Shown here: positions 20,474-41,079 of the stretch, one piece after another
How positions within the stretch are numbered: position 1 is the first letter of the stretch
How the letters are laid out: every line of letters starts with the position of its first letter
Source of the DNA: Molanna angustata
Lineage: Eukaryota > Arthropoda > Insecta > Trichoptera > Molannidae
NCBI GenBank assembly: GCA_963576475.1
Contig: OY754964.1
Location: 7,597,486-7,661,485, forward strand
Direction: 5' to 3'
DNA length: 64,000 bases
Notes under the pieces: model-generated
Seen by the model: the letters and a program-made list of their open reading frames with translations, nothing else
Database searches by the model: none
Told to the model about the DNA's origin: nothing
Translations under genes and position numbers: made by a program

Positions 20474-20930
20474 CTATTTGGGGTAGTCAGAGAGAACCGA
20501 ATGCCAGACTTCTCTCTCTTGACATACATTTCTTGCTTCATTCACGTCCATGCATCGTCTCATACATGCTCTTCTGTTATTCTTACTGCTAATGTCTCCA
20601 TGTTTCAAAATTCTATTTATGTGATCGTGGTAACTTTTCCTTGGCCAACCTCTAATTTTCATTCGTCTTTTATCAACCATATATACTTTTTTCCAGATGG
20701 TCATCACTCATTCTTTCTATGTGACCATACCACCTTAGGGCATTTATTTTATTCCTATTTATGATATCTCTTTCAATCATACATTATCGTCTAATATCCT
20801 AATCTCTTATTCTATCATACATTGTTTTACCACACATTTGTCTTGGTACCTCATTTCAACTGCGTTAATTCTACTTTCTTGAGTCTTCTGCCATGTCCAT
20901 GTGTCACTAGCATACATTAGTGTCGGTACG
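20474..20930 (-). mobile_element. RTE-type LINE 3' fragment (minus)
   Basis: A minus frame reads GWPRKSYHDHINRILKHGDI and EARNVCQEREVWHSVLSDYP, a divergent version of the C-terminal GRPR..W.D....R.W pattern of RTE-like proteins. The family recurs at 28990-29528 and, as shorter scraps, at 23470-23595 and 47505-47600. It is decayed and non-functional. Confidence 0.65.
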
Positions 20931-21105
20931 ACGATACCATTGTGTACCGACAACTTATCCGACTTCTGAATAAAGTTTCAACTACTAGTGGAGTCACAAT
21001 TTTTCACAGCAACATCAGAATCTATTATTGAGACAATCAACATCATGTTTTGAGATATTGAATGCATATAAAATGTGACCGTTTTTTTGTAAGTATAGTA
21101 CATAC

Positions 21106-22240
21106 GACACATACCACCTTTTTATCGATTTCAAAGCTGCTTATGACAGTATCAACAGAGCGCACTTGTATGAGGCGATGAAGTATCTGGGAATTCCAAA
21201 CAAACTCATAAGGATGGTAAGGCTCACTATGGTCCAATCGCAGTGTAGAGTTCGGATTCAAAGCGACACTTCTGAACCGTTTTATGCATTACATGGCCTT
21301 CGTCAAGGAGATGCCCTGGCTTGTCTGCTCTTTAACATTGCTTTGGAGAAATGCGTGAGAGAGTCTGGAATAGAAACAACTGGGACGATATTCTATAAAG
21401 CAACCCAAGTACTGGGGTACGCAGATGATATTGACGTAATTGGTAGATCACAGCGGGCAATGACGGAGACATTTGTTGAGCTAGAGAGGGCTGCTAATGG
21501 AATGGGCCTTCACATCAACGCTAGTAAGACTAAATATATGCCAGTCACCAAAACTGTTCACAATAACCAGACCCCCACTACAATCAATATAGGCTCTCAC
21601 ACAATAGAATCCGTTAGAAGTTTCACCTATCTGGGATCAATGGTGACTGATGTGAACGACATATCCACTGAAATCAAGCGCCGAATATTCATGGCTAATA
21701 GATGCTTCTATGGTTTAAGAAGACATCTTGCATCTCGGGTGTTGTCGAGGAAAACAAAGGTCACCATTTACAAAACATTACTACGTCCTGTACTGACATA
21801 CGGCTCTGAATGCTGGGTACTGAGTAAAAAAGATGAGACATCTCTACTGGTGTTTGAGAGAAAAATACTCAGAAAAGTATTCGGCCCAATCCAGGAAAAC
21901 GGAGTTTGGAGAATACGACACAACACAGAGGTCTACAATGTTTACAAAGAACCAAACATCGTAAAAATCATCAAAACAGGGAGGCTGAGATGGGCAGGGC
22001 ACGTCCAAAGAATGAGTGATGAAAGAGTGCCAAAAAGGATCATTTATTTAAAGCCCCAAGGTAGACGTAGTGTCGGTAGACCCAAACTCCGATGGCTGGA
22101 TGGTGTGCAGCGGGACGTAGAAGCAGTTGGAATAAGGGATTGGAGGAGTGCCTGTCAGGATAGAGGAAGATGGCGACGAATGCTGGAGGAGGCCAAGGTC
22201 CACAACGGGCTGTAGAGCCAGTGATGATGATGATGATAGT
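21106..22240 (+). mobile_element. 5'-truncated RTE-type LINE with (ATG)n tail
   Basis: An open frame runs from about 21106 to TAG at 22213-22215, covering the reverse transcriptase palm and C-terminus. Motifs in order are HLFIDFKAAYDSI (catalytic Asp), LRQGDALACLLFNIALEK, GYADDIDVIGRS (catalytic Asp pair), the YLGS thumb motif and GRPKLRWLDGVQRD. The usual end EEAKVHNGL is followed by a (GATGAT)n-like tail at 22221-22238, typical of RTE elements. Only the last ~370 residues remain. ATAGTA flanks both ends loosely (about 21097 and 22237), which is weak support for a target duplication. The insertion lies 110 bp downstream of the PSMC2 3' end, facing it. Confidence 0.85.
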
Positions 22241-22288
22241 AGGTACCTCAATCACAAATTTAAAAAACAATAAATTGTATGAAAAATG

Positions 22289-22294
22289 TTTATT
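22289..22294 (-). terminator. Poly(A) signal of PSMC2
   Basis: AATAAA on the minus strand, 52 bp beyond the PSMC2 stop codon (22347-22349). The position fits a normal short 3' UTR. Confidence 0.6.
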
Positions 22295-22346
22295 TGAATA
22301 GCATACACAATATAATTAATGTTTTGATAGTAAAATGTGAATTCTA

Positions 22347-30473
<8,127 letters not shown>

Positions 30474-30752
30474 TTTGAAGAAAAATTAGAGTTTAGAAAG
30501 ATATGGAAAAACTCTGTAAATACAGTGAACGTAAAATATTCGATGAAATATAACTTTATGGTTATTATTTCCTTTAAATGACAAAAATTAAAGGCAAAAG
30601 ATTACAAGCAAAATCCAAGTTGAACACGAAGTTCGTACATTTGTATTTGACTTGACATCTTTTGGATTTTTCTTTTATTGCCATATATGAAAAAGTATAA
30701 AAAAAACATTATTCTGGAATATTATATTACTATAAATTAGTTTTGTCCATAG

Positions 30753-33066
30753 TGATGAGACCTCTCGTCTACCACGAGGAAACATCAAGCCAAGGTGTGG
30801 GGAAGAAAAGGAGAGAAATGAGGACGACACTTAAAATTTGTTTTAGTACGGCGCTTTTTTATTTATAATGTTCACAAATGGTCCATGGCGATAAAATAAT
30901 AAAATAAAAACAAACAAACAAATACAACAACAAATAAAAACACGTGGCATCTACCGAAACGAACTGTCAAACACACGCAAACACACGAAAAGACGCCGAC
31001 CAGAATATACCGCCCCAGGGTACAGCGACATCCTTACTCCAGGCATGTCACTGTCTTCCACGTGGTGACGGTAGATCGGTGGGGCCCAGCCTCTGCGTCA
31101 GGCTAGCAGGTCTTCCTCGTGTCCGGCGTGGTTTCTTCTTCTCCTCCAGACCGTCACCCATGGCTGGCTCTGTGCCCCACGACACGCTATGACGGCGCAT
31201 CTCGACAGAGGTGGCATGCCAGTCGGGACCTCGCCGGAAGGCGAACCGACGCCCCAGACGACACGGATTGCCCTTCGTGGTCCAATCTGCGAGCCGCCGC
31301 GTTCCCTACGCGGTGGCCCCACACTGCGCTCTGCCTCCAACCTCCTGTCCTGTTGATGCCCTCATCTTGGTTCTGGGGCACCATCAGCGTCCATGCGCGT
31401 GACGGGTCCTGTCACACAGACTTTCTCGCCGTCGAAAATATGGCCGCCATCGGGAGTACGTGTCGACCGATGACGGCGTCACACCAAACCGTCCGTCCTT
31501 CACCAGCGTCGAATGCCAAGAGAGCGCGTGCCATAGCGCGTGCTAGCTGCAAGTTCCATTTTTCGCCCGCAACGAGCGCTAGCTGTTTTCCGAAATGTTG
31601 CCGTGGAAAAAAATAAAAATCAATGTTTTTCGGCAATATTTTTTTCGGGCATAACAATAGGAATATTGTGACAAAAAAAAACAATATTTTGAAGTAACAA
31701 AGTCGCCAACTTATGGGAGACTAGTGAGACGAGGAATGGTTTGAGATCAGCAGATGTCTTATGGGAATAAGAAAAGTTCGCACCGCGACTAGCACGTGTA
31801 TTTACCTTTGGACAGCCATTATAGTGTTTATAATTTTAACTCGGTTGATATTTTCATCTTTTTATAAGGACGTCACCATTTGAGACAATTATGGAGTCAC
31901 CTTAAAAGAGAACACATCGCAGTAGGCGCTAGACTTGGACCATAGCTTGTGAGATAAGAACAAACGCTCGCAGATGAGACTACGAGTAGTTTTTTTGTCG
32001 TTTAGTTCATCAGTTTTCCTCCGATAAGGTATCCAGCTGGTTTGCACTTTCCGTTGCTGCAATGATGGCTTGTCTTATAATCGCTCTCACTCGTCGTGAG
32101 TCATTGCTTCATCTTGTGCTCTGAAACGTTGTCCTCTGCTCTAATATAGAGTTTGTTATGCCTGAAAAAAATATTGCCGAAAAACAATGATTTTTATTTT
32201 TTTTCCACGGTAACATTTCTGAAAGCAGCTAGCGCTCGTTGCGGGCAAGCAACGAAACTTTCAGCTAGCAGCTAGCACGCGCTATGGCACGCGCTCTCTT
32301 TGGCGTTCAACTCTGGTGGGCAACGGACGGTTTGGTGTGACGCCGTCATCGGTCGACACGTGCTCCCGATGGCGGCCATATTTTCGACGGCGCAGGAGGT
32401 CTGCTTGACAGGACACGTCACGCGCATGGACGCTGCCGGTGCTACGGAGCCAAGATGAGGGCAGAGGCGTGGAGGCAGGGCGCAGTGTTGGGCCACCGCA
32501 GCAGGGAACGCGGCGGCTCGCAGATTGGACCACGAGGGGCTTTCCGTGTCGTCTGGGGCGTCGGTTCGCCTCCGGTGAGGCTCCCAGCTGGCCTGCCACC
32601 TCTGTCGAGATGCACCTTCATAGCGTTGCTGTGTGGCACGGAGCCAGCCATGGCCTTGCAGAGAAGAGGAAACTATGCCGAGTACGAGAAGGACCTGCCA
32701 GCCTGACGCAGAGGCTGGGCCCCGCCGGACTTTCAGCCACCACGTGGAAGACAGTGGCATGCCTGGAGAAAGGATGTCGCTGTACCCTGGGGCTGTACCT
32801 TCTGGTCAGCGTCTCTTCGTGGTCGGTTGTGTTTAAGAGTTGGACGGTTATTCTTCGTTTTGTTTTGTTATTTGTACTTTGTACTTTGTTGTTGTTGTGT
32901 TTTTTTGTTTTTTTTTATTATTTAATTGCCATGGACGAACAATGCTGATATTTTGAATAAATGCGCCGTACTACTACAATTTCATAGTGTCACCATCATT
33001 TGTCTATCCTTTTCTTCTCCACACCTTGGCTTGATGTTTCCTCGTGGTAGACGAGAGGTCTCATCA
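30753..33066. mobile_element. 2.3-kb foldback element with ~0.9-kb inverted arms
   Basis: The left arm (30753-31657) and right arm (32153-33066) are inverted copies. The termini read TGATGAGACCTCTCGTCTAC and its complement GTAGACGAGAGGTCTCATCA; the inner limits are near CGGGCATAACAA and TTGTTATGCCTG. The arms are distinctly GC-richer than the surroundings, and a 495-bp AT-richer spacer shows no gene. Several long open frames on both strands of the arms mirror each other as expected of an inverted repeat and look non-coding. No target duplication is obvious. It lies between the divergent PSMC2 and GMP synthase genes, 280 bp from the PSMC2 start codon. Superfamily unknown. Confidence 0.88.
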
Positions 33067-33359
33067 AGTTACATGTCGGAATCATTACCAAATTATTATT
33101 ACTTTCATGAAAAATTAACCTATTCGTAAAACATTATTTCGGGCATTACATATTTAAAAAAATTAAAAAAAAAAAAAAAGTATTGTAGTAATTTATTTGC
33201 TGTTCTAATTAAAACTATCGTTTATTCGAATAAGAAAAAGAAATATAAATGTCATTCATAATTTTTATTAGCGACATCTATTGTCACCATTTGTAAACAC
33301 ACTAATGTGTAAAGTCAAAAGTGTTGGTTTCTGCCGGCAGATTTTTGTACCATTTCGAC

Positions 33360-33449
33360 TCAGTGAATTTTGTGTTCGTTGTGCACGATTGCCACATTTT
33401 TGTGTTTTGCATGAGTAAATCGATATAGAATTTATATTTCTTGAAATTG
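33360..33449 (+). promoter_or_regulatory. Putative GMP synthase transcription start and non-coding first exon
   Basis: TCAGT at 33360-33364 matches the arthropod initiator consensus. A consensus donor (TTG|GTAAGT) follows at 33449/33450. A short upstream ORF (ATG AGT AAA TCG ATA TAG, 33411-33428) lies just before the donor. The next usable acceptor leading to the coding start is at 43154, making a 9.7-kb first intron. This assignment is inferred from position and splice signals only. Confidence 0.4.
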
Positions 33450-34751
33450 GTAAGTTTATATGACTTTTTATCAACATTCTATACGCTGCAATGTGCTTTT
33501 ATACATATATTTCTAATAAATATTGTATGTGCACGGGTTCTTGCGGCATTTTGGGATTTGCATAATGTGCCCCAGAAATGACATTTCTCTCCGTTTTTAT
33601 TGTATTATATATTTAATTAGGCTGGTATATCACATTTTATTGTGCGAATAAACGTAAGTATTAATGAAGTTCATTGTCTTTTGGATATTAATGACAATGG
33701 AGACAAGAATGATGTATCATATTTCGATTTCATGTGAATGTTATCATAACCGCAAGGTTAACATTATTTTTCATATAACTAGTATTTAAATGCACGCTTT
33801 GGTCAATTAATCGAGGTTTAATGGTTATTTACAATGTTTTCCAAATATTCAATTGCCGTTTGCGCGTGAGATTACTATTTGACAGATCGTTATATAAATA
33901 ATGCACACTAGACTATTTACCAACACAATCGATGCTCTTTGAAGATATTTTTATGTCAAAAGACTTCAGCGTTGTTTACGTCTCATTGTGAATTGAATAT
34001 AACAATATTCCCATTAAATATTTAAAATAATGTCGATACTGTAGTGTATTCCTTGAAATATAACCCAATTTTGATTAATTTATCTGACCCTTCACATGAA
34101 ATTAATATAAAATCGTCTTGTTTCAGTTTAAGATTTGTATATTTTGACTATATTGGCATCTAATAGTTATTTCGTGTAATAGCTACACGAGTTTCACATT
34201 AACGTGTGGTTGCACCAAATACTCAAGAAAGAACATTAGATAAGATAAACGTAACAACTAAATACTGTTTGCATTCAATTTGCAACTGTTTTAATAATGA
34301 AAACAAAATAAATGAAGCAGATAATATTTCACTTATAAAATGTTTTCGAGATTTTTTTCCTATAAAATTGTCACATATATATGATTGGATCATTAATATA
34401 GTGCCGTTTTCATGAAAAACTCACCTCAAAGGCGCTTTACAGTAAACCAAATCTAGGTTAGTAAATTATTTAATTATGTGTTATTCTATTTTATATTATT
34501 GAATTTATTGCCATGAAAAATTTATATATTAAGCATTGTGGGACAGTTGAAAGCAACAATAATTGGTCTAATTGAGTAGGTAAGTCAAATTTGGGACTCT
34601 CTTTGGGTGAAATATTGATCAGGTGCATTTACTTGTTTTTTTTTTGTGTTGTTATATTGTCTCTTTGATACACTCGGTACTTGGATATTTGTTCCGTGAT
34701 GATTGATCAGCAACAGTGAAAGCATGATAACCAAAGTATACTTATTGAAGT

Positions 34752-34918
34752 TATTATAATAATAAACATTTCCTTGCACCTGCGCAAATTTCTTCCAACT
34801 AACCAGTGTTTCCAGCCCAGAGAAGCAATATTTGCGTGAGAAATAAATTTCTCCTCTGCTGGGGATCAAACTCCTGCACAGAAGCCAAATGTCTTCCCAA
34901 CTGTGCCACGGCGGTTGG
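34752..34918 (-). mobile_element. tRNA-derived SINE (family A), copy 2
   Basis: The same family as 20207-20410: GTGGCACAGTTGG A-box and a damaged B-box (GTTTGATCCCC) on the minus strand, with the body TTGGAAGAAATTTGCGCAGG. The tail is TTATTATTATAA at about 34752-34763. It lies in GMP synthase intron 1. Confidence 0.8.
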
Positions 34919-34929
34919 TATTATTACAG

Positions 34930-35885
34930 ATTGTGTTATATTTTTCAAGAAATAAATAAATCAATTAATTGAAATAGAAATAATGATGGTAACATGCAAA
35001 TATAAAATATTTAACAAGTACATCTTGCACCTAAGGCAAACAAAACTGTTTTTGTGGAACTTAATTTGACAATTTTTTTCAGCGATAAATCTGTTTATGC
35101 ATTATATTCTGCGGTTATTGCATTTATGACTGACAGCAAGTGGGCGGTATAAAATGAAGTTATTTTACTGTTATTGAATAGAATAGATCATAAATGTTAC
35201 AGTGCAGGGAGTCCACACTCTCAAATCTATAATAATATGAACACGCAGATCGAAAAGAACTTAAAAGAGTTTGTAAAAAACTATCGTACAATTTGTTATT
35301 TATGAGAAATCAAAACAATATTTACCTATACACACTAAGTTTTAAGTTTTTTTTAAATATCAACATGTCCACAATTTTGCTGTCACATAGAGAATTCATT
35401 AATTCCTAAAATTTATACATTAATAACACAAACCAATAAACACTAAGTATATTACACAAAAAACAATTTATACATGTTGTTTTCTTAAAGATATTTTATT
35501 TACATATTATATTATCGTAATCATTGATTGACCTGTGTATTGAGTTCGATAGATATCTGAAAATATTATTTCCTGGTTACAAGTTTTGCTTGGTACAATT
35601 TAATATTCAACAAAACCAAAATATAATTTGTCTTGTAAGCAAAATCTTTCTTTGAAGTACGATGCGTACAAAATGAAGAAGCCGGATTTTTAATTTGTTT
35701 TTTCACACTTCTAATAAAAAAAATGATTCTTTATTGTTGCAATATAAAAAAAATAACATTCAAACCAATGAGCGTTTATTATAATAACAACATAAATTGA
35801 AAAAATACAACTTGAAAATATGCAATTGACAGTTCTCATCTACTTTGACAGTTCTTAAACATAAAAAAAAGTCCTTTTGACTTTC
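34930..35885. other. GMP synthase intron 1, no feature seen
   Basis: AT-rich intron DNA. I find no protein-like frame or delimitable repeat here. Confidence 0.4.
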
Positions 35886-35902
35886 TATGGTTTACGTGAT
35901 CC

Positions 35903-35915
35903 AACGTAAAACCAT
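35903..35915. repeat. Left target-site duplication of the 35916-37697 RTE LINE
   Basis: AACGTAAAACCAT is repeated exactly at 37698-37710. Joined without the LINE, the target reads as an imperfect palindrome: CTATGGTTTACGT at 35885 onward pairs with ACGTAAAACCATAG. Confidence 0.9.
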
Positions 35916-37697
35916 CTTCTTCTTCTTCCGATGGCTCTACAGCCCATATCGAGCCTTGGCCTCCATCAATCGTCGCCTCCAACTCCTCCTGTCTACCGCT
36001 GCTGTCCTCCAGTCTGCCACTTGCAGTAATTGTTCCGCATCCCTTTTCACTTCATCCTCCCATCGCAGCCTGGGTCTGCCGACCTTTCTTCTTCCACCCG
36101 GATGTCCCTCAAGGATCCTCTTGGGTGCCCGTGATGACAGCATTCTCTGTACATGCCCAGCCCATCTCAGCCTGCTCAGCCTAGCATGTACAGAGAGCCT
36201 AGGAGTCTTATAGATGCTGTATATTTCATCATTATACCTTATTCTCCAAGCTTCTCCATCATTCACGGGTCCCAGTATTTTCCGTAGCACTCTCCTCTCA
36301 AATGTATCCAACATCTCTGCGGATCTTGCTGTCATCGTCCACGCTTCGCTCCCGTATGTCACCACTGTTCTTATTATAGTCTTATACAGGGTGATTTTTG
36401 TTTTTCTGTGAACACTTTTTGATTTAAGCACCGGGAGCAGAGAGAAGAATGTTTTGTTACCAGTTGTGATCCTTCTTATTATTTCTATGTGGTCTTCATT
36501 TTCCTTGGTTATGGTGGACCCCAGGTAAGAAAATTCATCAACTACCTCGAAGTTTCGATCCCCAAACTGAATGCTGCGTAGAGGGTTATTTCTTGAGTTT
36601 CTGGATTGTTTCATTAGTTTCGTCTTGCTTTCATTAATTTCCAGTCCAACCTCATATGCTGTTGTTTCCAATGGTTCAAGAACCTCTCTTACAGCTGTCA
36701 ATGATCTTGCCACTATGTTGAGGTCATCCGCGTATCCTACTATCTGGCTGCTTTGGAAGTATATGTTAGGATTTGCGTTACTGTGGAATGTTTTACGAAT
36801 GACGTATTCCAGACTAAGATTGAATAATGTAGGGGCCAATCCATCACCCTGCTTGAGTCCTTGCGACACCATGAATTCATCTGTAAGCTCTCCTCCAATC
36901 TTCACTTTGCATTTTGTATTACACATTGTTGCTTTTATCAGTCTGACTAGTTTTGTCGGTATCTTGAATGCTAATAATATGTCATACAGTTTTTCTCTAT
37001 TTATACTATCATAGGCTTGTCTGAAGTCAATGAACAGTTGGTAGATATCAATGTCGAATTCCCAGCACTTGGTAAGTAACTGTCGAACTGTAAAAAGTTG
37101 ATCACTTGTTGACCTATCCCTTCTGAAACCAGCCTGGTATTCTCCTATGATTTCCTCTGCATATCATTCCACTCTTCCTTTCAGTATTGTAGTCAGTAGT
37201 TTATAAGCCGTGCTTAACAGTGAAATCCCCCTATGGTTCTCACACTTAAGTTTATCCCCTTTTTTATATATAGGACATACGATACTTGTTTGCCATTCCT
37301 CAGGTATTTCTTCCAAATCCCAAATCTTATTGAGCAAGCTGTGTAGTAACCTGTGTAGTTGTTCGCTCCCATACTTCAGTAATTCGGATGGCATGTTATC
37401 AATTCCAGGTGCTTTATTATTTTTCATTCTCTTTAACACCTGCTTCACTTCAATGAGTGAAGGGGGAATGATTTCCTGGTCGTCCTCCAAGGGTATTTGT
37501 GTTGTCTCGTTTCTTAAATGTGTTTTCGGATTTAGCAGTTGCTTGAAATATTCCTTCCATCTACATTTTATGTTTTCTGAATCAGCTAAGATATTTCCAT
37601 CTGTGTCCCTACATAGATTTGTATTTGGCTTAAATCCTTTCTTAAATATGTTTACTCCTTTGTAAGCTTCACGAAGATTATTGTCTTTGAAGTCTTG
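35916..37697 (-). mobile_element. RTE-type LINE, 5'-truncated, with 13-bp target duplication
   Basis: One frame spans the whole 1,782-bp insertion and is closed by TAG at 35937-35939, followed by a (GAA)n tail (35916-35929 on the minus strand). It begins QDFKDNNLREAYKG and covers fingers, palm and thumb of the reverse transcriptase. Motifs include NNKAPGIDNMPSELLK, CPIYKKGDKLKCENHRGISL, LFIDFRQAYDSI (catalytic Asp), LKQGDGLAPTLFNLSLEYVI, GYADDLNIVARS (catalytic Asp pair) and GRPRLRWEDEVKRD. One in-frame TGA (37164-37166) is the only break seen. Endonuclease and the 5' end are missing. It inserted into GMP synthase intron 1 in antisense. Confidence 0.92.
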
Positions 37698-38629
37698 AAC
37701 GTAAAACCATAGACATTGTCAATTTACGTTTATTGAACATGAAGTATCGGTCAAAAGTGAATGCCCAAATTTAATTCCGAAATGTATGACTCTTGATTTT
37801 CTCTGCATCCTTAGGGAAGGCCATGAAAAATTTTATGGCTGTATGAATAGTCCATAGTTCAAAATTTGTAGTTAGTCATCTCTGCTCGCCCTATAATTAT
37901 TGAGCTGTTGAAATGTTTACAAAACACGAATATGCATAGTATATATAACAAACGAATGTTCGTGATTCCTATGTATAATGACAACATGAATGTTCTAATA
38001 ATAGTTTTCTTGGCTGGCATCATGAAAACATACTGTATGTACATGTGTCAAGCATAGCTAAGTAAATGTTTTAGATATTTAACATTGTCCTCTCTGACAT
38101 GGGTGTCAAATTTAACAAAAACTGCTGTATAATGGTATGGAGGTAATGTAATTTGTGTTAATCTAACCCTACTTGCCGTTTTTATCGTTTTTTCCCGCCT
38201 TCTTACTACACGTTTGAATGAATCCTTTGCATGTTTTTTTATGGTGACTTCATTTTATCTCTAAACCTAAAAAAATACATAGTGTTTGTTTTAATATGGT
38301 TGTATTCTCTTCAATGATTTGATGGTATTTTTATATTGTGTCATATTAATTTGTGAATCGTTAATTTTCTCTGTTTTAAATCAGAACATCAAAGAATTTG
38401 TATCTTAACCTAAAACGTTTACCAGTTTCTAAATAATACGATATTGAATATTTATTGATAATGACTAAAAATAGACTTTAGAAAGTGTCTGAATGTTTTT
38501 TTTTTCTCAGACTTATACTTTAACAAAAGTGTATCAATCTTATTCATAATAACTTACATTAGGTTTAAAACAGTGTATAACAACGGTACTGAAAATCACT
38601 ATTCATAATAAGATATATAATGCAATAAT

Positions 38630-39985
38630 GCTATATAATAGAGTTAATCACAACATCCTCCTTAACAAACTATACAGTTTGGGCATACACGGTGATCTTC
38701 ACCGCTGGTTTAGATCCTATATAACAAATCGCCACCAATCAGTTGTTGTCGGCGGACACAAATCAAACTTTCTAGCCGTTCCCTCAGGTGTACCGCAAGG
38801 ATCCCACCTTGGACCACTTCTTTTCAATATATATATCTTTGACATCGGTAACTGCTTATTACACACACAATACGAATTATTCGCAGACGATATGAAAATA
38901 TCTTCTATAATCAGGAATCACAACGACTGCCTCAATATGCAAGCTGATCTTGACAGACTTACGGACTACTGCCTGACAAACAAATTGACTATTAATGCAG
39001 ACAAATGTTACAAACTAACCTTTACCCGCAAACAATCACCCATAACTTTTTCCTATAACATTAATAAAGTTTCCATAACACCTTGCGACACTGTAAGAGA
39101 CCTCGGTATAATCATGGATGGGAGCCTTACATTCAGCAACCATATAGATAAAATGATAGACAAGGCTTATAGAACTCTTGGATTCATATTCAGAACCTGC
39201 AAATCTTTCAAGAACATAAATACATTAAAATCTATATATTATACCATGGTTCGACCAATACTCGAATACGCATCCCCAATCTGGTCCCCAAGATACACAA
39301 CATACAAACAACGCATTGAAAGAATACAAAGATTGTTCATTAAATACTTAAACCGTAAAGCATACCTCGAGTTCCCCAGCTACGACTGCGCGAGAACCTA
39401 TTATAAAATCGACAGTCTCGAGAATAGACGCACAGTAAATGATATACATAATGCTTCTGTACAACATTATAAATAATAATATCGACTGCCCCTCAATACT
39501 CAATACCATTTCATTTAATATTCCTACTCGCAGAACTAGACATACACATTTATTCCACCTTCCAATTCACCGCACCAATTACGCACAAAACATGACTATT
39601 CATAGAATGTGCGATACATACAATAACAGATTTCAAGAGTTTGACATCTTCCACCTCAGCTCCACAACATTCAAATACTCAATACAAAAGAAGATCAATA
39701 ACCGCTTATTATAGGAAACCTTAACGGCATTAATTCTCTTTTTTCTTTTTTCCTTTTAGTTCAATATTATGTTTTAAATCATTGTTAACTTGAAATGTTG
39801 CTCTTACCTACATACCAACCTATGATCATATTTTTTTTTTTGATTTTTTGCAAACTTGTATTATTTTATATCAATCATAACGACAAAATGTAATAGGCCT
39901 TAATACTTGATGTTACTATTGTATTGTACTATGTCTTAACGCTGTTTTTTGTCCAACTTTAACATAAATAAATAAATAAATAATG
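38630..39985 (+). mobile_element. Jockey/CR1-like LINE, 5'-truncated, frameshifted
   Basis: Frame 38628-39476 carries a reverse transcriptase starting at motif A (RVNHNILLNKLYSLGIHGDL), then SGVPQGSHLGPLLFNIYI, FADDMKISS, LGIIMDGSLTFSNHID and YASPIWSP. A second frame overlapping from about 39439 to 39714 continues the protein (IDCPSILNTISFNIPTRRTR), so there is one frameshift near 39440-39480. The 3' end is an (AAAT)n tail at 39964-39984. The variant SGVPQGSxLGP and FADD place it in the Jockey/CR1 group; I did not resolve the clade. It lies in GMP synthase intron 1, in sense. Confidence 0.85.
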
Positions 39986-40510
39986 GCTACATTACGCCTA
40001 TATAAGATATACACGGTCCCAGGTTGTTTTAACAGCAATATAAGAAGAGTATAGAGTCTGAATATTTCCCATATTTCCCCAATGTTGCCGATGGTCGCGT
40101 TATTAGTCAATTATTTTTGACATTTGTGAAGCGACGCGACGTGAATATTTGTTTTCTATTTCATTTCACAAATTAATAAAACAACAAATAATTATAAATA
40201 CGATCAAACGTATTGTTTCGCATCTTAATATGACATAAACGGGTTACAAAAAATATTTGTCATAACTACTGACAGACCATTTGAGAATGGTATATTAATT
40301 TAAGGTAACCAACTGTTTCATTATTGTTGCAGTTTTCGCTACAGTTTTTCATATAAATATCAAAATAATGATATTCACCAAATAAAACATGAACATAAAG
40401 CCCAAACACTATAAGAAACGTTGTATTTTTTTTTTCAAAACATTGACAAATGTCAAATCACCGGAAAAACATGAATGAATTGCGACATTGTCAGCTCAAA
40501 CAGTAACATA

Positions 40511-41073
40511 GGCCCGGTATTACAGTCGGCCCTCAACTCATTGAGTTTGTTAAACTCAAGATTAATGTTAAAGGGAGATTTAATCCATTTCCGTATTACA
40601 GTGCAATATGACATGTCAGTTACTAAATCTTCAATTATAGACATATTTTACTTTTTCTGTGGTTATTATCTGTCAAATTTTAAATAACCTCAAATAATAC
40701 GAACTACATAACGGGACGCTACGACTTGAAATACTATTGTTTTACTATCCAACATGGTAAATTTAATTTTTTTCACCAAAATAATGCTTTTAAATGCCCA
40801 TGTTCGTTTCAATATGGCTGTCAGTTTGTTTTGTTGTGTGGCGCCACCGTCGATACAACTAACGCCTCTAGTGATAGAAACTGAAACTACACGCGTTGCC
40901 TAGCACAAATGACAGTTGACTCACCGTTACTTAATCCGCCAGAATCGTTGAGTTAAATATTTGTCGTTTTAGTGAAGTATTTGAGGAAGATTAGGCCTAA
41001 ACGGACACTGTAATACGCTATATTTTTGTAAAACTTGAGTTTAGTTCTTAAACTGAGACTGTAATACCGGGCC
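40511..41073. mobile_element. 563-bp MITE, possibly Harbinger-like
   Basis: The perfect ends GGCCCGGTATTACAGTC and GACTGTAATACCGGGCC are inverted. ATA flanks both sides (40508-40510, 41074-41076). Internal variants of the end (CCGTATTACAGTG, CACTGTAATACG) occur further in, giving a multi-layer inverted structure. It is non-coding; small open frames at 40453-40687 are artefacts. Confidence 0.8.
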
Positions 41074-41079
41074 ATAGCA

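Noticed and set aside
30944..32948. Cluster of long GC-rich open frames on both strands (e.g. 31119-31616, 32272-32760, 32439-32948)
   Set aside because: They mirror each other across the arms of a foldback, have low-complexity Pro/Arg/Ser-rich translations, lack any domain and overlap on both strands.
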